Shown piece after piece: positions 7,577 through 15,664 of a stretch of 15,840 bases of DNA; within the stretch, counting starts at the first letter, position 1, and each line of letters starts with the position of its first letter. The stretch is taken from positions 1 through 15,840 of the forward strand of contig DKXQ01000043.1 in NCBI GenBank assembly GCA_002493085.1, written 5' to 3'. This stretch comes from Lachnoclostridium sp. UBA7122. GTDB lineage: Bacteria; Bacillota; Clostridia; Lachnospirales; Lachnospiraceae. A program made the translations under genes and the position numbers. Under the pieces are notes generated by a model. It worked only from the letters and a program-made list of their open reading frames with translations, ran no database searches and was not told where the DNA came from.

Positions 7577-8530
7577 ATGGAGAAACTTCAAATACTAATG
7601 TCATGTTATAATGGAAAAAAGTATTTAAAAGAGCAGATGGATTCTATATTAATGCAGGACTGTGAAGAAAAAGGCCTTGCACAGGCCAGTGTACTGGTAC
7701 GTGATGATGGCTCTTCAGACGGCACACAGTCTGTGCTTGAAGAATACTCCCGGAAGTATCCAGATAAGATTAAATGGTACCAGGGCTCTAATAAAGGCGC
7801 TATAAAAAGTTTCTTTGACCTGATGGCGCACGCAGATAGTGCAGATTACTATGCACTTGCAGACCAGGATGATTACTGGATGCCATCAAAGATGAGCACA
7901 GGCATTAAAAAACTCCGGCAGATGGCTGGACAGGCAGATGAAATGCCATTATTGTACTGCTGCCGTCCAGCACTTGCAGATAAGAATTTAAAACTTTTGC
8001 CAGTCAATGTTGACAACCCGGAGATGCGGCCAGGTTTTGGCAATGCACTTATAGAAAATATCGTCACAGGCTGTACTACAGTGTTTAATGATAAGTTAAG
8101 GCAGATGGCTGTAAAAAAAATCCCGCAGTTTACAACAATGCATGACAGGTGGATGTACCTTATAGCAACGTGTTTTGGCAGAATATATTATGATGAAAAA
8201 CCATATATACTCTACCGCCAGCATGGGAATAATGCAGTTGGAAAAAACACTGAAAAACTTGCTGAATTTAAATACAGGATTAAAAAATTCCAGAAAGATT
8301 CAGATAGCTCCAGCAGACAGGCACTTGAATTTCTGCATATATTTAACAGGGAATTTAAGAAAAGCAGAAACCACAATGTAAAATATAATGGAAAACTTCT
8401 TAAACTTTTTATATATGGCAAGAAACATATTACTGTAAGAAGAAAGCTTATCAGAACAGGGAAACTTTACAGGCAGCGTTATCTGGATAACCAGATTTTT
8501 AAAGTGCTTATATTATTTAATATATACTAA
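7577..8530 (+). CDS. Family 2 glycosyltransferase (rhamnosyltransferase-like)
   Basis: 317 residues with a GT-A fold, cytoplasmic, no membrane helix. The N-terminal start LQILMSCYNGKKYLKEQ, then VRDDGSSDGT (41-50) for nucleotide binding and ALADQDDYW (93-101) as the DXD-like metal/diphosphate site, are all intact. The acceptor-side segment TTMHDRWM and the RQHGNN motif near the end of the catalytic domain resemble the alpha-1,3-rhamnosyltransferase branch of GT2. The last 80 or so residues are basic and helical, which may dock the enzyme on the membrane. AGGGAG lies 10 bases before ATG, overlapping the end of the regulator gene, so the two are co-translated. It likely adds an early sugar to the lipid-linked glycan started by the next gene product. 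The donor sugar is a guess. Confidence 0.88.
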   Translation: MEKLQILMSCYNGKKYLKEQMDSILMQDCEEKGLAQASVLVRDDGSSDGTQSVLEEYSRKYPDKIKWYQGSNKGAIKSFFDLMAHADSADYYALADQDDYWMPSKMSTGIKKLRQMAGQADEMPLLYCCRPALADKNLKLLPVNVDNPEMRPGFGNALIENIVTGCTTVFNDKLRQMAVKKIPQFTTMHDRWMYLIATCFGRIYYDEKPYILYRQHGNNAVGKNTEKLAEFKYRIKKFQKDSDSSSRQALEFLHIFNREFKKSRNHNVKYNGKLLKLFIYGKKHITVRRKLIRTGKLYRQRYLDNQIFKVLILFNIY

Positions 8531-8560
8531 AATACTTACTTTTGATAATTGAGGTGAATA

Positions 8561-9961
8561 ATGAAAAACTATGACCCTTATAAAAAAACTATACTGTTTA
8601 TAGTATCTTTAATAAGCATACTGCTTATGACAGCAGTTTTTGCTTATGTATGGTATAATTATTACTTTGAAACAATGTACAGATTTAAATTCTACCGCAA
8701 GGGCAATTATATGCTTATTGCTTTATATGCTGTAATACTGCTGTTTTTTTCAAGTATGTATGGCGGGCTTAAAATTGGACAGCTAAGAAAAGTAGAAGTA
8801 GTGCTTTCACAATTTTTAAGCCTTTTTATAACAAATGTGGTAACTTATGCGATAATATCCCTGCTTGCTTTCAGGCTTGTAAATCCTGCTGTACTTATTA
8901 TTATGATGTTAGTTGAGATGGTTATATCGTCAATATTTAATTATATTGTAATTTACTTTTATAACAGTATATTCCAGCCTTGGAAAATATTACTGGTATA
9001 TGGCAGCAGGCCGGCAGAGGGGCTTGTACATAAAGTAGAGACAAGGCGTGATAAATATGCAATATATGATGCCATTAATGTAAATGAAGGAATTAAAGCA
9101 GTTGCTGCTAAGATGAAAGATTTCCAGGCAGTTATAATAGGTGATATTTCTGCTGTAGAAAGAAATGACGTACTTAAATATTGTTATGCTAATGGCATAC
9201 GGGCCTATGTTGTTCCAAAGATTTCAGATATTCTGCTTATGGGCTCTGACAGGATACACATATTTGATACACCTTTTATGTTGTCAAAGGGTTATACATT
9301 AAGCTTTGACCAGTTACTTGCAAAACGTATACTAGACTTACTTCTGGTTATTCCTGCACTTATAATTGCATCTCCTGTAATGCTTCTGGCGGCAGCGGCA
9401 ATTAAACTTTATGACAAAGGGCCTATCTTATATAAGCAGATACGCCTTACAAAAGATGACAGGGAATTTAAAATATATAAATTCAGAAGCATGATAGTAA
9501 ATGCAGAGGGCGATGGCTTAGCGAAGCTGGCAAAAGAAAATGATGACCGGATAACACCTGTAGGACACTTTATAAGGGCAGCGCGCATAGATGAACTGCC
9601 GCAGCTTTTTAATATATTAAAAGGCGATATGTCATTTGCCGGGCCACGTCCGGAAAGACCTGAGATAGCAAGGGAATATTGTAAGGAAATACCTGAGTTC
9701 TGTTTCAGGACAAAAGTTAAGGCAGGTCTTACAGGTTATGCCCAGGTTTATGGAAAGTACAACACTACACCTTATGACAAACTTAAACTTGACTTATTCT
9801 ATATATCTAATTATTCTTTGTGGACGGATATAAAACTTATACTTATGACAATAAAGATAATTTTCAAAAAAGAAGCAACAGAGGGAGTTGATGATGGCTG
9901 GACTGCCGCTGCAAAGGAGACAGGGGCTGAAGAAATGGTAAAAGATATAGCAGAAAAATAG
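8561..9961 (+). CDS. Polyprenyl-phosphate sugar-1-phosphate transferase (initiating enzyme)
   Basis: 466 residues of the WbaP/exopolysaccharide polyprenyl glycosylphosphotransferase type. About four N-terminal membrane helices (11-130) lead to a cytoplasmic nucleotide-binding-like region (142-235). The catalytic domain follows: membrane-anchored helix AKRILDLLLVIPALIIASPV (254-273), KGPILYKQ (286-293), FKIYKFRSM (303-311), the Asp-Glu pair in DELPQLFNIL (344-353) and GDMSFAGPRPERPE (355-368). This reaction moves a sugar-1-phosphate from a nucleotide sugar to undecaprenyl phosphate and starts surface glycan synthesis. Length is normal. GAGGTG precedes ATG by 6 bases, and the gene sits 30 bases after the GT2 gene. 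The acidic 28-residue C-terminal extension after 'KEATEGV' is not part of the family core. It is the last gene before the terminator at 10058. Confidence 0.9.
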   Translation: MKNYDPYKKTILFIVSLISILLMTAVFAYVWYNYYFETMYRFKFYRKGNYMLIALYAVILLFFSSMYGGLKIGQLRKVEVVLSQFLSLFITNVVTYAIISLLAFRLVNPAVLIIMMLVEMVISSIFNYIVIYFYNSIFQPWKILLVYGSRPAEGLVHKVETRRDKYAIYDAINVNEGIKAVAAKMKDFQAVIIGDISAVERNDVLKYCYANGIRAYVVPKISDILLMGSDRIHIFDTPFMLSKGYTLSFDQLLAKRILDLLLVIPALIIASPVMLLAAAAIKLYDKGPILYKQIRLTKDDREFKIYKFRSMIVNAEGDGLAKLAKENDDRITPVGHFIRAARIDELPQLFNILKGDMSFAGPRPERPEIAREYCKEIPEFCFRTKVKAGLTGYAQVYGKYNTTPYDKLKLDLFYISNYSLWTDIKLILMTIKIIFKKEATEGVDDGWTAAAKETGAEEMVKDIAEK

Positions 9962-10057
9962 ACAGCGTGCATACTTTAAAACCTGCCAGCCGCCATCTAA
10001 TGAACTGGCAATATAATTGTACCAGAAAAAAATTAGTATAAGTATTGAAAATCCACA

Positions 10058-10107
10058 GTAATAGTGTTAGAATATAAAAAATTAACACTATTACAATTAT
10101 TTTTTAT
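10058..10107 (+). terminator. Rho-independent terminator after the initiating-transferase operon
   Basis: GTAATAGTGTTA (10058-10069) and TAACACTATTAC (10083-10094) form a perfect 12-bp stem with a 13-base loop, followed by AATTATTTTTTAT. It closes the 6861-9961 operon and separates it from the MBOAT cluster. A weaker TGCCAG/CTGGCA hairpin at 9984-10010 has no T-run. I could not place a convincing promoter in the AT-rich 10108-10160 segment. Confidence 0.85.
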
Positions 10108-10163
10108 ATTATGTATATGTTTATAACAATAAACAATATTTTTTATAAGAATGGAGATTTTTT

Positions 10164-10229
10164 ATGAAACATGAATTAAAAATAGTGTCAGGGGATAAAA
10201 GTACAGGGTATTTGCAAAATGGTATTTAG
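10164..10229 (+). CDS. 21-codon leader ORF overlapping the MBOAT start
   Basis: ATG 10164 has a clear GGAG site 7 bases upstream (10153-10156), the best ribosome site in this intergenic region. The ORF encodes MKHELKIVSGDKSTGYLQNG plus Ile and stops at TAG 10227-10229. The next gene's ATG (10219) lies inside it in another reading frame, giving an 11-base overlap of the kind used for translational coupling. It could be a coupling or leader peptide, or the remnant of a lost gene. I recognise no family. No attenuator hairpin is visible between the ORF and the MBOAT start. Confidence 0.45.
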   Translation: MKHELKIVSGDKSTGYLQNGI

Positions 10230-11643
10230 TTCTTTGGAGTTTGTGTGCTTTTTCCTTCCCATAGTTTTTATTTTACATTATATAATACCAGGTATCTATT
10301 TAAAAAATGCACTGCTTATTCTGGCAAGCCTGTTGTTTTATGCATATGGTGAGCCAGTTTATGTAGTGCTTATGATAGCCAGCGCATTTTTTAACTATAT
10401 TCTTGCAAGAATAGTGGCTAATGCCAGATGGAAAAAACTGTGGCTTTTTTTGGATATTGCTATTAATCTTGGCATATTGTTCTTTTTTAAATATATGGCC
10501 TTTTTTATGGAAACATTCAATTATATATCCGGACAACAGCTAGAAATTATAAATGTGAAACTTCCAATAGGCATATCTTTTTTTACATTCCAGGCATTAT
10601 CATATGTAATTGATGTATACTGTGGAAAAATCCAGCTCCAGAAAAGTTTCTGGAAAGTTTTACTGTATATTTCATTTTTTCCACAGCTTATAGCTGGACC
10701 AATTGTAAAATACAGGGATATAAGTGATGCCCTTTCATACAGAAAGATAGATATAGAGCAGGTATTTTATGGAATGAGGCGTTTTATCTGTGGTCTTGGA
10801 AAAAAGGTACTAATTGCTAATGCTATGGGACAGGCAGCGGATGCAGTTTTTAGTGCGGATATGGTGGAGATTAATATACTGGCAGCGTGGATTGGTGCAG
10901 TATCATATATGCTGCAGATTTATTATGATTTTAGCGGATATAGTGATATGGCCATTGGTCTGGGAGGTATGTTTGGTTTCCGGTTCCAGGAAAACTTTAA
11001 ATATCCTTATGGAGCTGCAAGTATAAAAGAGTTCTGGCGCAGATGGCATATTTCACTGTCTTCGTGGTTTAAAGAATATCTGTATATACCACTTGGAGGC
11101 AGCCGCAAAGGAAAGTTTCGTACAGGCATTAATAAGCTTATAGTTTTTTTCTGTACAGGGCTTTGGCATGGTGCAAACTGGACATTTATAGTGTGGGGGC
11201 TATATCATGGGTTCTTTTCTATGCTGGAAGAATATATACCATTTACAAAAAAGATACCCAGACAAATTGCATATATTTATACTATGTTTGTAGTGTGTAT
11301 TGGTTTTGTTATTTTCCGTGCAGATACACTTACACAGGGAATATACATAATTAGCCAGATGCTTTCAGGATTTTCTTTTAGCAGCCAGAGTATAAGCTTT
11401 GCAGTAAGCCAGATAACGCCATGGTTTATTACAATGACATTAGTTGGGATTATTGGAATGGCTCCTGTAAAGCCTGTTACAGAATTTTTAATATCAGTAG
11501 ATAAAGGCAGGATAAAACTTGTCTTATGGAAATATAAGACAGTACAGACACTTGTGTCTATAGCTTCAATAATACTTCTGGCATGGTGCATAATCCGGTT
11601 ATCAGGTGATACATATAATCCATTTATTTACTTTAGGTTTTAA
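10219..11643 (+). CDS. MBOAT-family membrane O-acyltransferase (AlgI/DltB/PatA-like)
   Basis: 474 residues with about 11 membrane helices. MVFSSLEFVCFFLPIVF is the standard start of AlgI-like bacterial MBOATs, which supports ATG 10219; AGGG lies 10 bases upstream. Core motifs are intact: LPIGISFFTFQALSYVID (115-132), FPQLIAGPIVKY (154-165), YYDFSGYSDMAIG (235-247), KEFWRRWHISLSSWF (270-284, His277) and GLWHGANWTFIVWGLYHG (314-331, catalytic His317). These enzymes move an acyl group, usually acetyl, across the membrane onto an extracellular glycan or teichoic acid with the help of a periplasmic or surface partner. Here the partner is the next gene, 11 bases downstream. The acceptor is most likely the surface glycan made by the neighbouring genes, but peptidoglycan or teichoic acid is also possible. 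Confidence 0.92.
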   Translation: MVFSSLEFVCFFLPIVFILHYIIPGIYLKNALLILASLLFYAYGEPVYVVLMIASAFFNYILARIVANARWKKLWLFLDIAINLGILFFFKYMAFFMETFNYISGQQLEIINVKLPIGISFFTFQALSYVIDVYCGKIQLQKSFWKVLLYISFFPQLIAGPIVKYRDISDALSYRKIDIEQVFYGMRRFICGLGKKVLIANAMGQAADAVFSADMVEINILAAWIGAVSYMLQIYYDFSGYSDMAIGLGGMFGFRFQENFKYPYGAASIKEFWRRWHISLSSWFKEYLYIPLGGSRKGKFRTGINKLIVFFCTGLWHGANWTFIVWGLYHGFFSMLEEYIPFTKKIPRQIAYIYTMFVVCIGFVIFRADTLTQGIYIISQMLSGFSFSSQSISFAVSQITPWFITMTLVGIIGMAPVKPVTEFLISVDKGRIKLVLWKYKTVQTLVSIASIILLAWCIIRLSGDTYNPFIYFRF

Positions 11644-11654
11644 GAGGAGTAAGA

Positions 11655-13223
11655 ATGAGAAACACAGGAAAATTTATTTTTACTTTTGTATGCTTTGCAA
11701 TGTGTATAGTGCCATCCGCTGGAATGATTACGAATCCTTCTAATACAACTACTGAAAATAAAGAACTGGCAAAGTTTCCAGATATTAAGGAAAATGGCAG
11801 GCTTAATACTTCTTTTTTGCAGGAGCTTGGCAATTATTTTAAGGACCATTTTGCATTTAGGCAGGAACTTGTATCCGTAGATGCAGAAATCCAGAGCAAA
11901 GTATTTAAAGTGTCAAATGCTGATACAGTGGTAGTAGGAAATAATGGCTGGCTGTACTATTCTTCGACTGTAGATGATTATCTTGGAAAGAATACTTTAT
12001 CAAAAAGGTGCATAGGTAATATAGCACATAATTTATCATTAATCCAGAAATATGTCCAAAGTAAAGGTGCAAAATTTCTTTTTACAGCAGCTCCTAATAA
12101 AAACTCTTTATATGGGGAAAATATGCCATTTTATTTACAACGAAAGGCAGGAAATATAAAGAACATCGATATGTTAGAAAAAGAAATAAAGAAAAATGAC
12201 ATTTCTTATGTGGATTTATTTACACTATTTGAAAAGCAGGATGAAGAACTTTATCTGAAAAGAGATTCCCATTGGAACCGGAAAGGAGCAGTACTTGTTT
12301 ATAATGCATTATTAGATAAGCTGGGCATAGAGCATGATAGCTATAAACATGTAGATGTTTTCCGTTTAAAGGAAGAATATGGCGACTTGAATAAAATGTT
12401 ATATCCGGTAACTGCAAAACCAGAATGGAATTATTTTTACCAGAAAGATGATGTTTTTTCTTATAAAACAGATACCAAAAGCGTAGAAGATGCATGGATT
12501 GAAACACAAAATACTAAAGGCACAGGCTCTGTTCTTATGTTCAGGGATTCTTTTGGCAATACATTATTGCCCCTGATGGCAAATGTATTTGCAAATGGGT
12601 ACTTTTCAAAAGGTGTGCCACAGAATATTGCAGGATATATGAATATGTATAGTCCAGATGTTGTAATTCTGGAAAAAGCAGAGCGCAATATAGCAGAACT
12701 GGCACAAGACCCGCCTGTTATAGAAGGAATGACAGTAAAACTTGATAAAGATATACAGACAGAACAATCAGATACTTTAATTAATGTATTGGAAAGCAAA
12801 AATAATACAGATTATCTGGAAGTTTCAGGAATAATTGGCACAAAGTTTTGTAAAGAAGATACAAGCATTTATGTAAGGGTTTCGGATAATGGACAAGAAA
12901 ATATTTATGAAACATTATATACAGCTGATGCTGGGTCAGACTATGGCTATAAATTGTATATCCCAAAAGAAAAGTTTTATAGTACAGAAGCCGTTTTTGA
13001 AGTAATTGTTGGAAATAAAGGGGAATTCCAGCTTATAAAATCGGAAAATGTCCAGCTTGAAAAAATTAGCCGGGATATTTCAAAAAATAGAATAAAGCAA
13101 AGAAAACAGGCAAAGAAACGCAAAATTATATCTGAAGAGAAGATATATGATTGTGATGGCTCAGGACATGGATATAGTATTATTACGTGGTCAGATGGAA
13201 AAGTGGAATATAAAGATTTTTAA
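11655..13223 (+). CDS. DHHW/AlgX-like surface protein, acyltransfer partner of the MBOAT enzyme
   Basis: 522 residues with an N-terminal signal anchor (about 6-25). The body follows the DHHW/AlgJ-AlgX (SGNH-like) pattern: NKELAKFPDIKENG (35-48), FKDHFAFRQELV (62-73), GNNGWLYYSS (95-104), RDSHWNRKGA (203-212, Asp204 and His206) and LMFRDSFGN (294-302, candidate nucleophile Ser299). Together with the MBOAT protein, such proteins complete O-acetylation of the exported glycan. The ribosome site GAGG lies close before ATG. After the catalytic body, an Ig-like region of about 130 residues leads to a Lys/Arg-rich linker (about 473-497) and a 24-residue tail, YDCDGSGHGYSIITWSDGKV then EYKDF. This tail is not part of the DHHW core and looks like a separate surface-retention or binding module. 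Confidence 0.85.
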   Translation: MRNTGKFIFTFVCFAMCIVPSAGMITNPSNTTTENKELAKFPDIKENGRLNTSFLQELGNYFKDHFAFRQELVSVDAEIQSKVFKVSNADTVVVGNNGWLYYSSTVDDYLGKNTLSKRCIGNIAHNLSLIQKYVQSKGAKFLFTAAPNKNSLYGENMPFYLQRKAGNIKNIDMLEKEIKKNDISYVDLFTLFEKQDEELYLKRDSHWNRKGAVLVYNALLDKLGIEHDSYKHVDVFRLKEEYGDLNKMLYPVTAKPEWNYFYQKDDVFSYKTDTKSVEDAWIETQNTKGTGSVLMFRDSFGNTLLPLMANVFANGYFSKGVPQNIAGYMNMYSPDVVILEKAERNIAELAQDPPVIEGMTVKLDKDIQTEQSDTLINVLESKNNTDYLEVSGIIGTKFCKEDTSIYVRVSDNGQENIYETLYTADAGSDYGYKLYIPKEKFYSTEAVFEVIVGNKGEFQLIKSENVQLEKISRDISKNRIKQRKQAKKRKIISEEKIYDCDGSGHGYSIITWSDGKVEYKDF

Positions 13224-13246
13224 TATTAGATAGAAAGTGAGGGCTT

Positions 13247-14593
13247 ATGAAATCCAGAAAGTTAAATATTGTAGTAATAGGATTATTACTTTTTGTGTTT
13301 ATTGGAGGTTTAGCTGCATGTATTAGCATGGCAGGACTTGCCAATGCAAAACATAAAAAGCTTGAAGCGGGAGGTTCTTTGCCAGGAAATTACAATATTA
13401 ATGGCATTGATGTCTCTGGACAAAGTATTTTAGGTGCAAAGAATGTTATTGAAAATACTTTAGGCAGCAGACAGGTAAATTTGTGCGGCAGTAATGTAAA
13501 TATCAGTGAATTTACACAAATTAATGTAGAACTTGAGCCAGATGACATTGAAGTTTACAGTTATATAATGGACAGTGGCAGCTTACAGGCAGAAACCAGC
13601 TATAAAGTTGATAAGAAAAAATTAAAAAGTATTGTTAAGAATATTGACTGTACTAAACCAAAGGATGCAAGAATTGAGTTTGCTCATGGAGAAGCTGTAA
13701 TAATTCCAGAAGTATATGGCAATACCTTAAAAGTTACAGATAAGGTAGTGCAGGAATTAGAAAAATGTCTGGCAAATGGAACAGAGCCGGATGTATCCAA
13801 ATTTTATAAACAACCAAAGATTATTAGTGAAGATTTAGAAAAAAGTTTTAAAAAAGCCTGTAAGTGGAATAATTATAAACTTAAACTAACTACTAATGGT
13901 TTTTCTGTTAAATTGCCTGATATCAGCAAACATTTATTATGGAATGGCAAAAAGGCTGTTGTTTCTGAAAAATGGGTTAAGAAAAAAGTAAAGAAGCTTT
14001 CTGGAAAGCTGGATACTTATGGAAAAATAAGAAATTTTATAACAAACAGTGGAAATAGCATTAATATTTCTGGTGGTACTATGGGCTGGCAGCTTAATAA
14101 AGAAGAAACAGAAAAAATTATCCGCAAAGCAGTGAAAAAAAGACAAAAAAGTGCAGAGTTTGTGTGGAATAACAAGGGAGCTGTTATGTGGGATTCTGAT
14201 AAAGGCAATGACATAGGAGATACATATATAGAAGTTTCCATAAGCCAGCAAAAAGTCTGGTATTATAAAAATGGAGATATTGTACTTGAATCAAGTACAG
14301 TTACAGGCCTGCCAACAATAGAGCGGCATACGAAAACAGGCGTACACCATATATTATATAAACAGCGTGACAGGATATTAAGAGGTTCAGCAGGTGCCTG
14401 GAATTCTTTTGTAAGTTACTGGATGCCATTTACATGGGATGGACAGGGATTACACGATGCAAGCTGGCGTAACAGTTTTGGAGGCTCAATTTATACATAT
14501 AATGGAAGCCACGGGTGTGTGAATCTGCCTGTAAGCTTTGCATCACAGCTGTATGCACAAGCAGAAACTGGTACACCAGTGATTGTCTATTAA
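13247..14593 (+). CDS. L,D-transpeptidase (YkuD) with N-terminal PG_binding_4 domain
   Basis: 448 residues. A single membrane anchor (7-29) leads to a long extracellular region (about 45-310) typical of the PG_binding_4 type, then the YkuD catalytic domain (about 315-448). YIEVSISQQKVWYYKNG begins the beta-sandwich, TVTGLPTIERHTKTG is the first active-site loop, and SHGCVNLP carries the nucleophile Cys424. The enzyme makes 3-3 crosslinks in peptidoglycan or attaches proteins to it. The ribosome site GTGAGGG lies upstream of ATG 13247, and the gene is 23 bases after the DHHW gene. Domain order and length match the common clostridial form. No key residue is missing. Confidence 0.92.
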   Translation: MKSRKLNIVVIGLLLFVFIGGLAACISMAGLANAKHKKLEAGGSLPGNYNINGIDVSGQSILGAKNVIENTLGSRQVNLCGSNVNISEFTQINVELEPDDIEVYSYIMDSGSLQAETSYKVDKKKLKSIVKNIDCTKPKDARIEFAHGEAVIIPEVYGNTLKVTDKVVQELEKCLANGTEPDVSKFYKQPKIISEDLEKSFKKACKWNNYKLKLTTNGFSVKLPDISKHLLWNGKKAVVSEKWVKKKVKKLSGKLDTYGKIRNFITNSGNSINISGGTMGWQLNKEETEKIIRKAVKKRQKSAEFVWNNKGAVMWDSDKGNDIGDTYIEVSISQQKVWYYKNGDIVLESSTVTGLPTIERHTKTGVHHILYKQRDRILRGSAGAWNSFVSYWMPFTWDGQGLHDASWRNSFGGSIYTYNGSHGCVNLPVSFASQLYAQAETGTPVIVY

Positions 14594-14608
14594 ATTTTGG
14601 AGGTTAAG

Positions 14609-15058
14609 ATGAAGATGTTAGTGAGAATTATATCTGTTATTTTATGTTTATTTCTTTTAATAACAGGATGGGATATAACAGGTTCTTCTGTTGCTGCCGC
14701 ATATGCAAATGAAGAAGGAAATAACAGAAGTATTAGAAGTGGCTGGACAGAAAATAATAAATACTATTTTTATGAAAATGGAGAACCAGCTTCAGGCATT
14801 GTAGTTATCGGTAAAAAGTTTTATTGTTTTAACCAGGATGGAAAATATTTAGTAAAAAAGACAGATAAAATCCGCAAAGCTGCTAAATATAAAAAGCCAT
14901 TTGCCAATTTAAAAAAAATTATTGGACAGCCAGATAAATCAAAATATTATGCAAGTTGTTATGGAAATGGCAAAGATGGCGTGCTGTCATATGACAATTT
15001 TACAGTGTATACATTTAAGCCCAAAAAAGGCAAAGAAATTTTTATGGGAGCAGAATAA
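14609..15058 (+). CDS. Small secreted protein with a cell-wall-binding repeat
   Basis: 149 residues from ATG 14609, which has GGAGG five bases upstream; ATG 14615 is an alternative, while the upstream TTG at 14597 lies before the ribosome site and is unlikely. A signal peptide ends near AAAYANEE. It is followed by one pair of choline-binding-type (CW_binding) repeats, GWTENNKYYFYENGEPASGI and VVIGKKFYCFNQDGKYL. The C-terminal half (IGQPDKSKYYASCYGNG, then LSYDNFTVYTF) has the 'GxP ... C-x-G-x-G-x-DG ... Y-x-x-F-x-V-x-T' pattern seen in small SmpA/BLIP-like domains. That comparison is by eye. The protein is probably wall-attached. It lies between the transpeptidase and transglutaminase genes, 15 and 24 bases away, so it probably works with one of them. 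Confidence 0.7.
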   Translation: MKMLVRIISVILCLFLLITGWDITGSSVAAAYANEEGNNRSIRSGWTENNKYYFYENGEPASGIVVIGKKFYCFNQDGKYLVKKTDKIRKAAKYKKPFANLKKIIGQPDKSKYYASCYGNGKDGVLSYDNFTVYTFKPKKGKEIFMGAE

Positions 15059-15082
15059 ATACACTTAAAGAAAGGATGAAAT

Positions 15083-15664
15083 ATGATAAAGAAAGTAAGT
15101 AAAGGCATAAAGATAACAAGTATTCTGCTTATTGCTGTCAGTATAATTGCAGCTGGCATATTAGGAACTGCAAATATTAAAGCTTCAGCCAGCACAAAAT
15201 TGCAAGAGCAGACGGAAAAAATTGTAAATAAAAAAGTTAAACAGACAGACAGCAAAAAAAAGAAGTTAAACAAATTGTTTAGGTTTGTAGAAAAAAATTA
15301 TGATTATAAACGTACTATGGACTTTGTTGCGTATAATGGCTGGCAGAAAAATTATGCATCAGAAATGTATTCAGAAAAAAGTGGGAGCTGCTACCATTTT
15401 GCAGCAGCCTATGCATTTCTTGCAAAAAAGGCATCAGGATGTAATACACGCATAGGTATTGGAAAAACAAATGGCTTTTCAGGGGCATTGCAGGGTCATG
15501 CATGGGTAGAAGTAAATATAAATTCAACATGGTATATATGTGACCCCAATATGGATAAATATGCGGCAAGTTCTTCTGGAAAATACTTTTTGAAAAAAAG
15601 AAACAAACTGAAAAGTGTATATAATAACTTTAAAAATGTACAATATTTTACAGTTGCATTTTAA
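15083..15664 (+). CDS. Secreted transglutaminase-like cysteine protein
   Basis: 193 residues with an N-terminal membrane anchor or signal (about 10-32, ending NIKASAS). The transglutaminase-like core is complete: Cys103 in EKSGSCYHFAAAYAFLAKK, His139 in GHAWVEV and Asp154 in WYICDPNMD. Bacterial members are usually proteases or crosslinking enzymes acting on surface proteins or wall peptides; which of these applies cannot be told. AAAGGATG precedes ATG 15083. The gene is last of the five-gene wall/O-acylation cluster, and its TAA stop (15662-15664) overlaps the first arm of the structured element that follows, so the element's 5' boundary is exactly at the gene end. Confidence 0.85.
   Translation: MIKKVSKGIKITSILLIAVSIIAAGILGTANIKASASTKLQEQTEKIVNKKVKQTDSKKKKLNKLFRFVEKNYDYKRTMDFVAYNGWQKNYASEMYSEKSGSCYHFAAAYAFLAKKASGCNTRIGIGKTNGFSGALQGHAWVEVNINSTWYICDPNMDKYAASSSGKYFLKKRNKLKSVYNNFKNVQYFTVAF

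Noticed and set aside
9984..10010. TGCCAG/CTGGCA hairpin as a second terminator
   Set aside because: Only 6 bp with a 15-base loop and no T-run.
9864..10088. 74-codon minus-strand ORF across the terminator
   Set aside because: It overlaps the end of the sugar-phosphate transferase and the 12-bp terminator stem; the hydrophobic product is an artefact of AT-rich DNA.
10108..10160. Promoter for the MBOAT cluster (TATAAG near 10144 with TTATAA upstream)
   Set aside because: The -10 is acceptable but the -35 matches only 3 of 6 in very AT-rich DNA; not specific enough to annotate.
14597..14608. TTG start for the cell-wall-binding-repeat protein
   Set aside because: The TTG overlaps the GGAGG ribosome site itself; ATG 14609 is correctly spaced after it.
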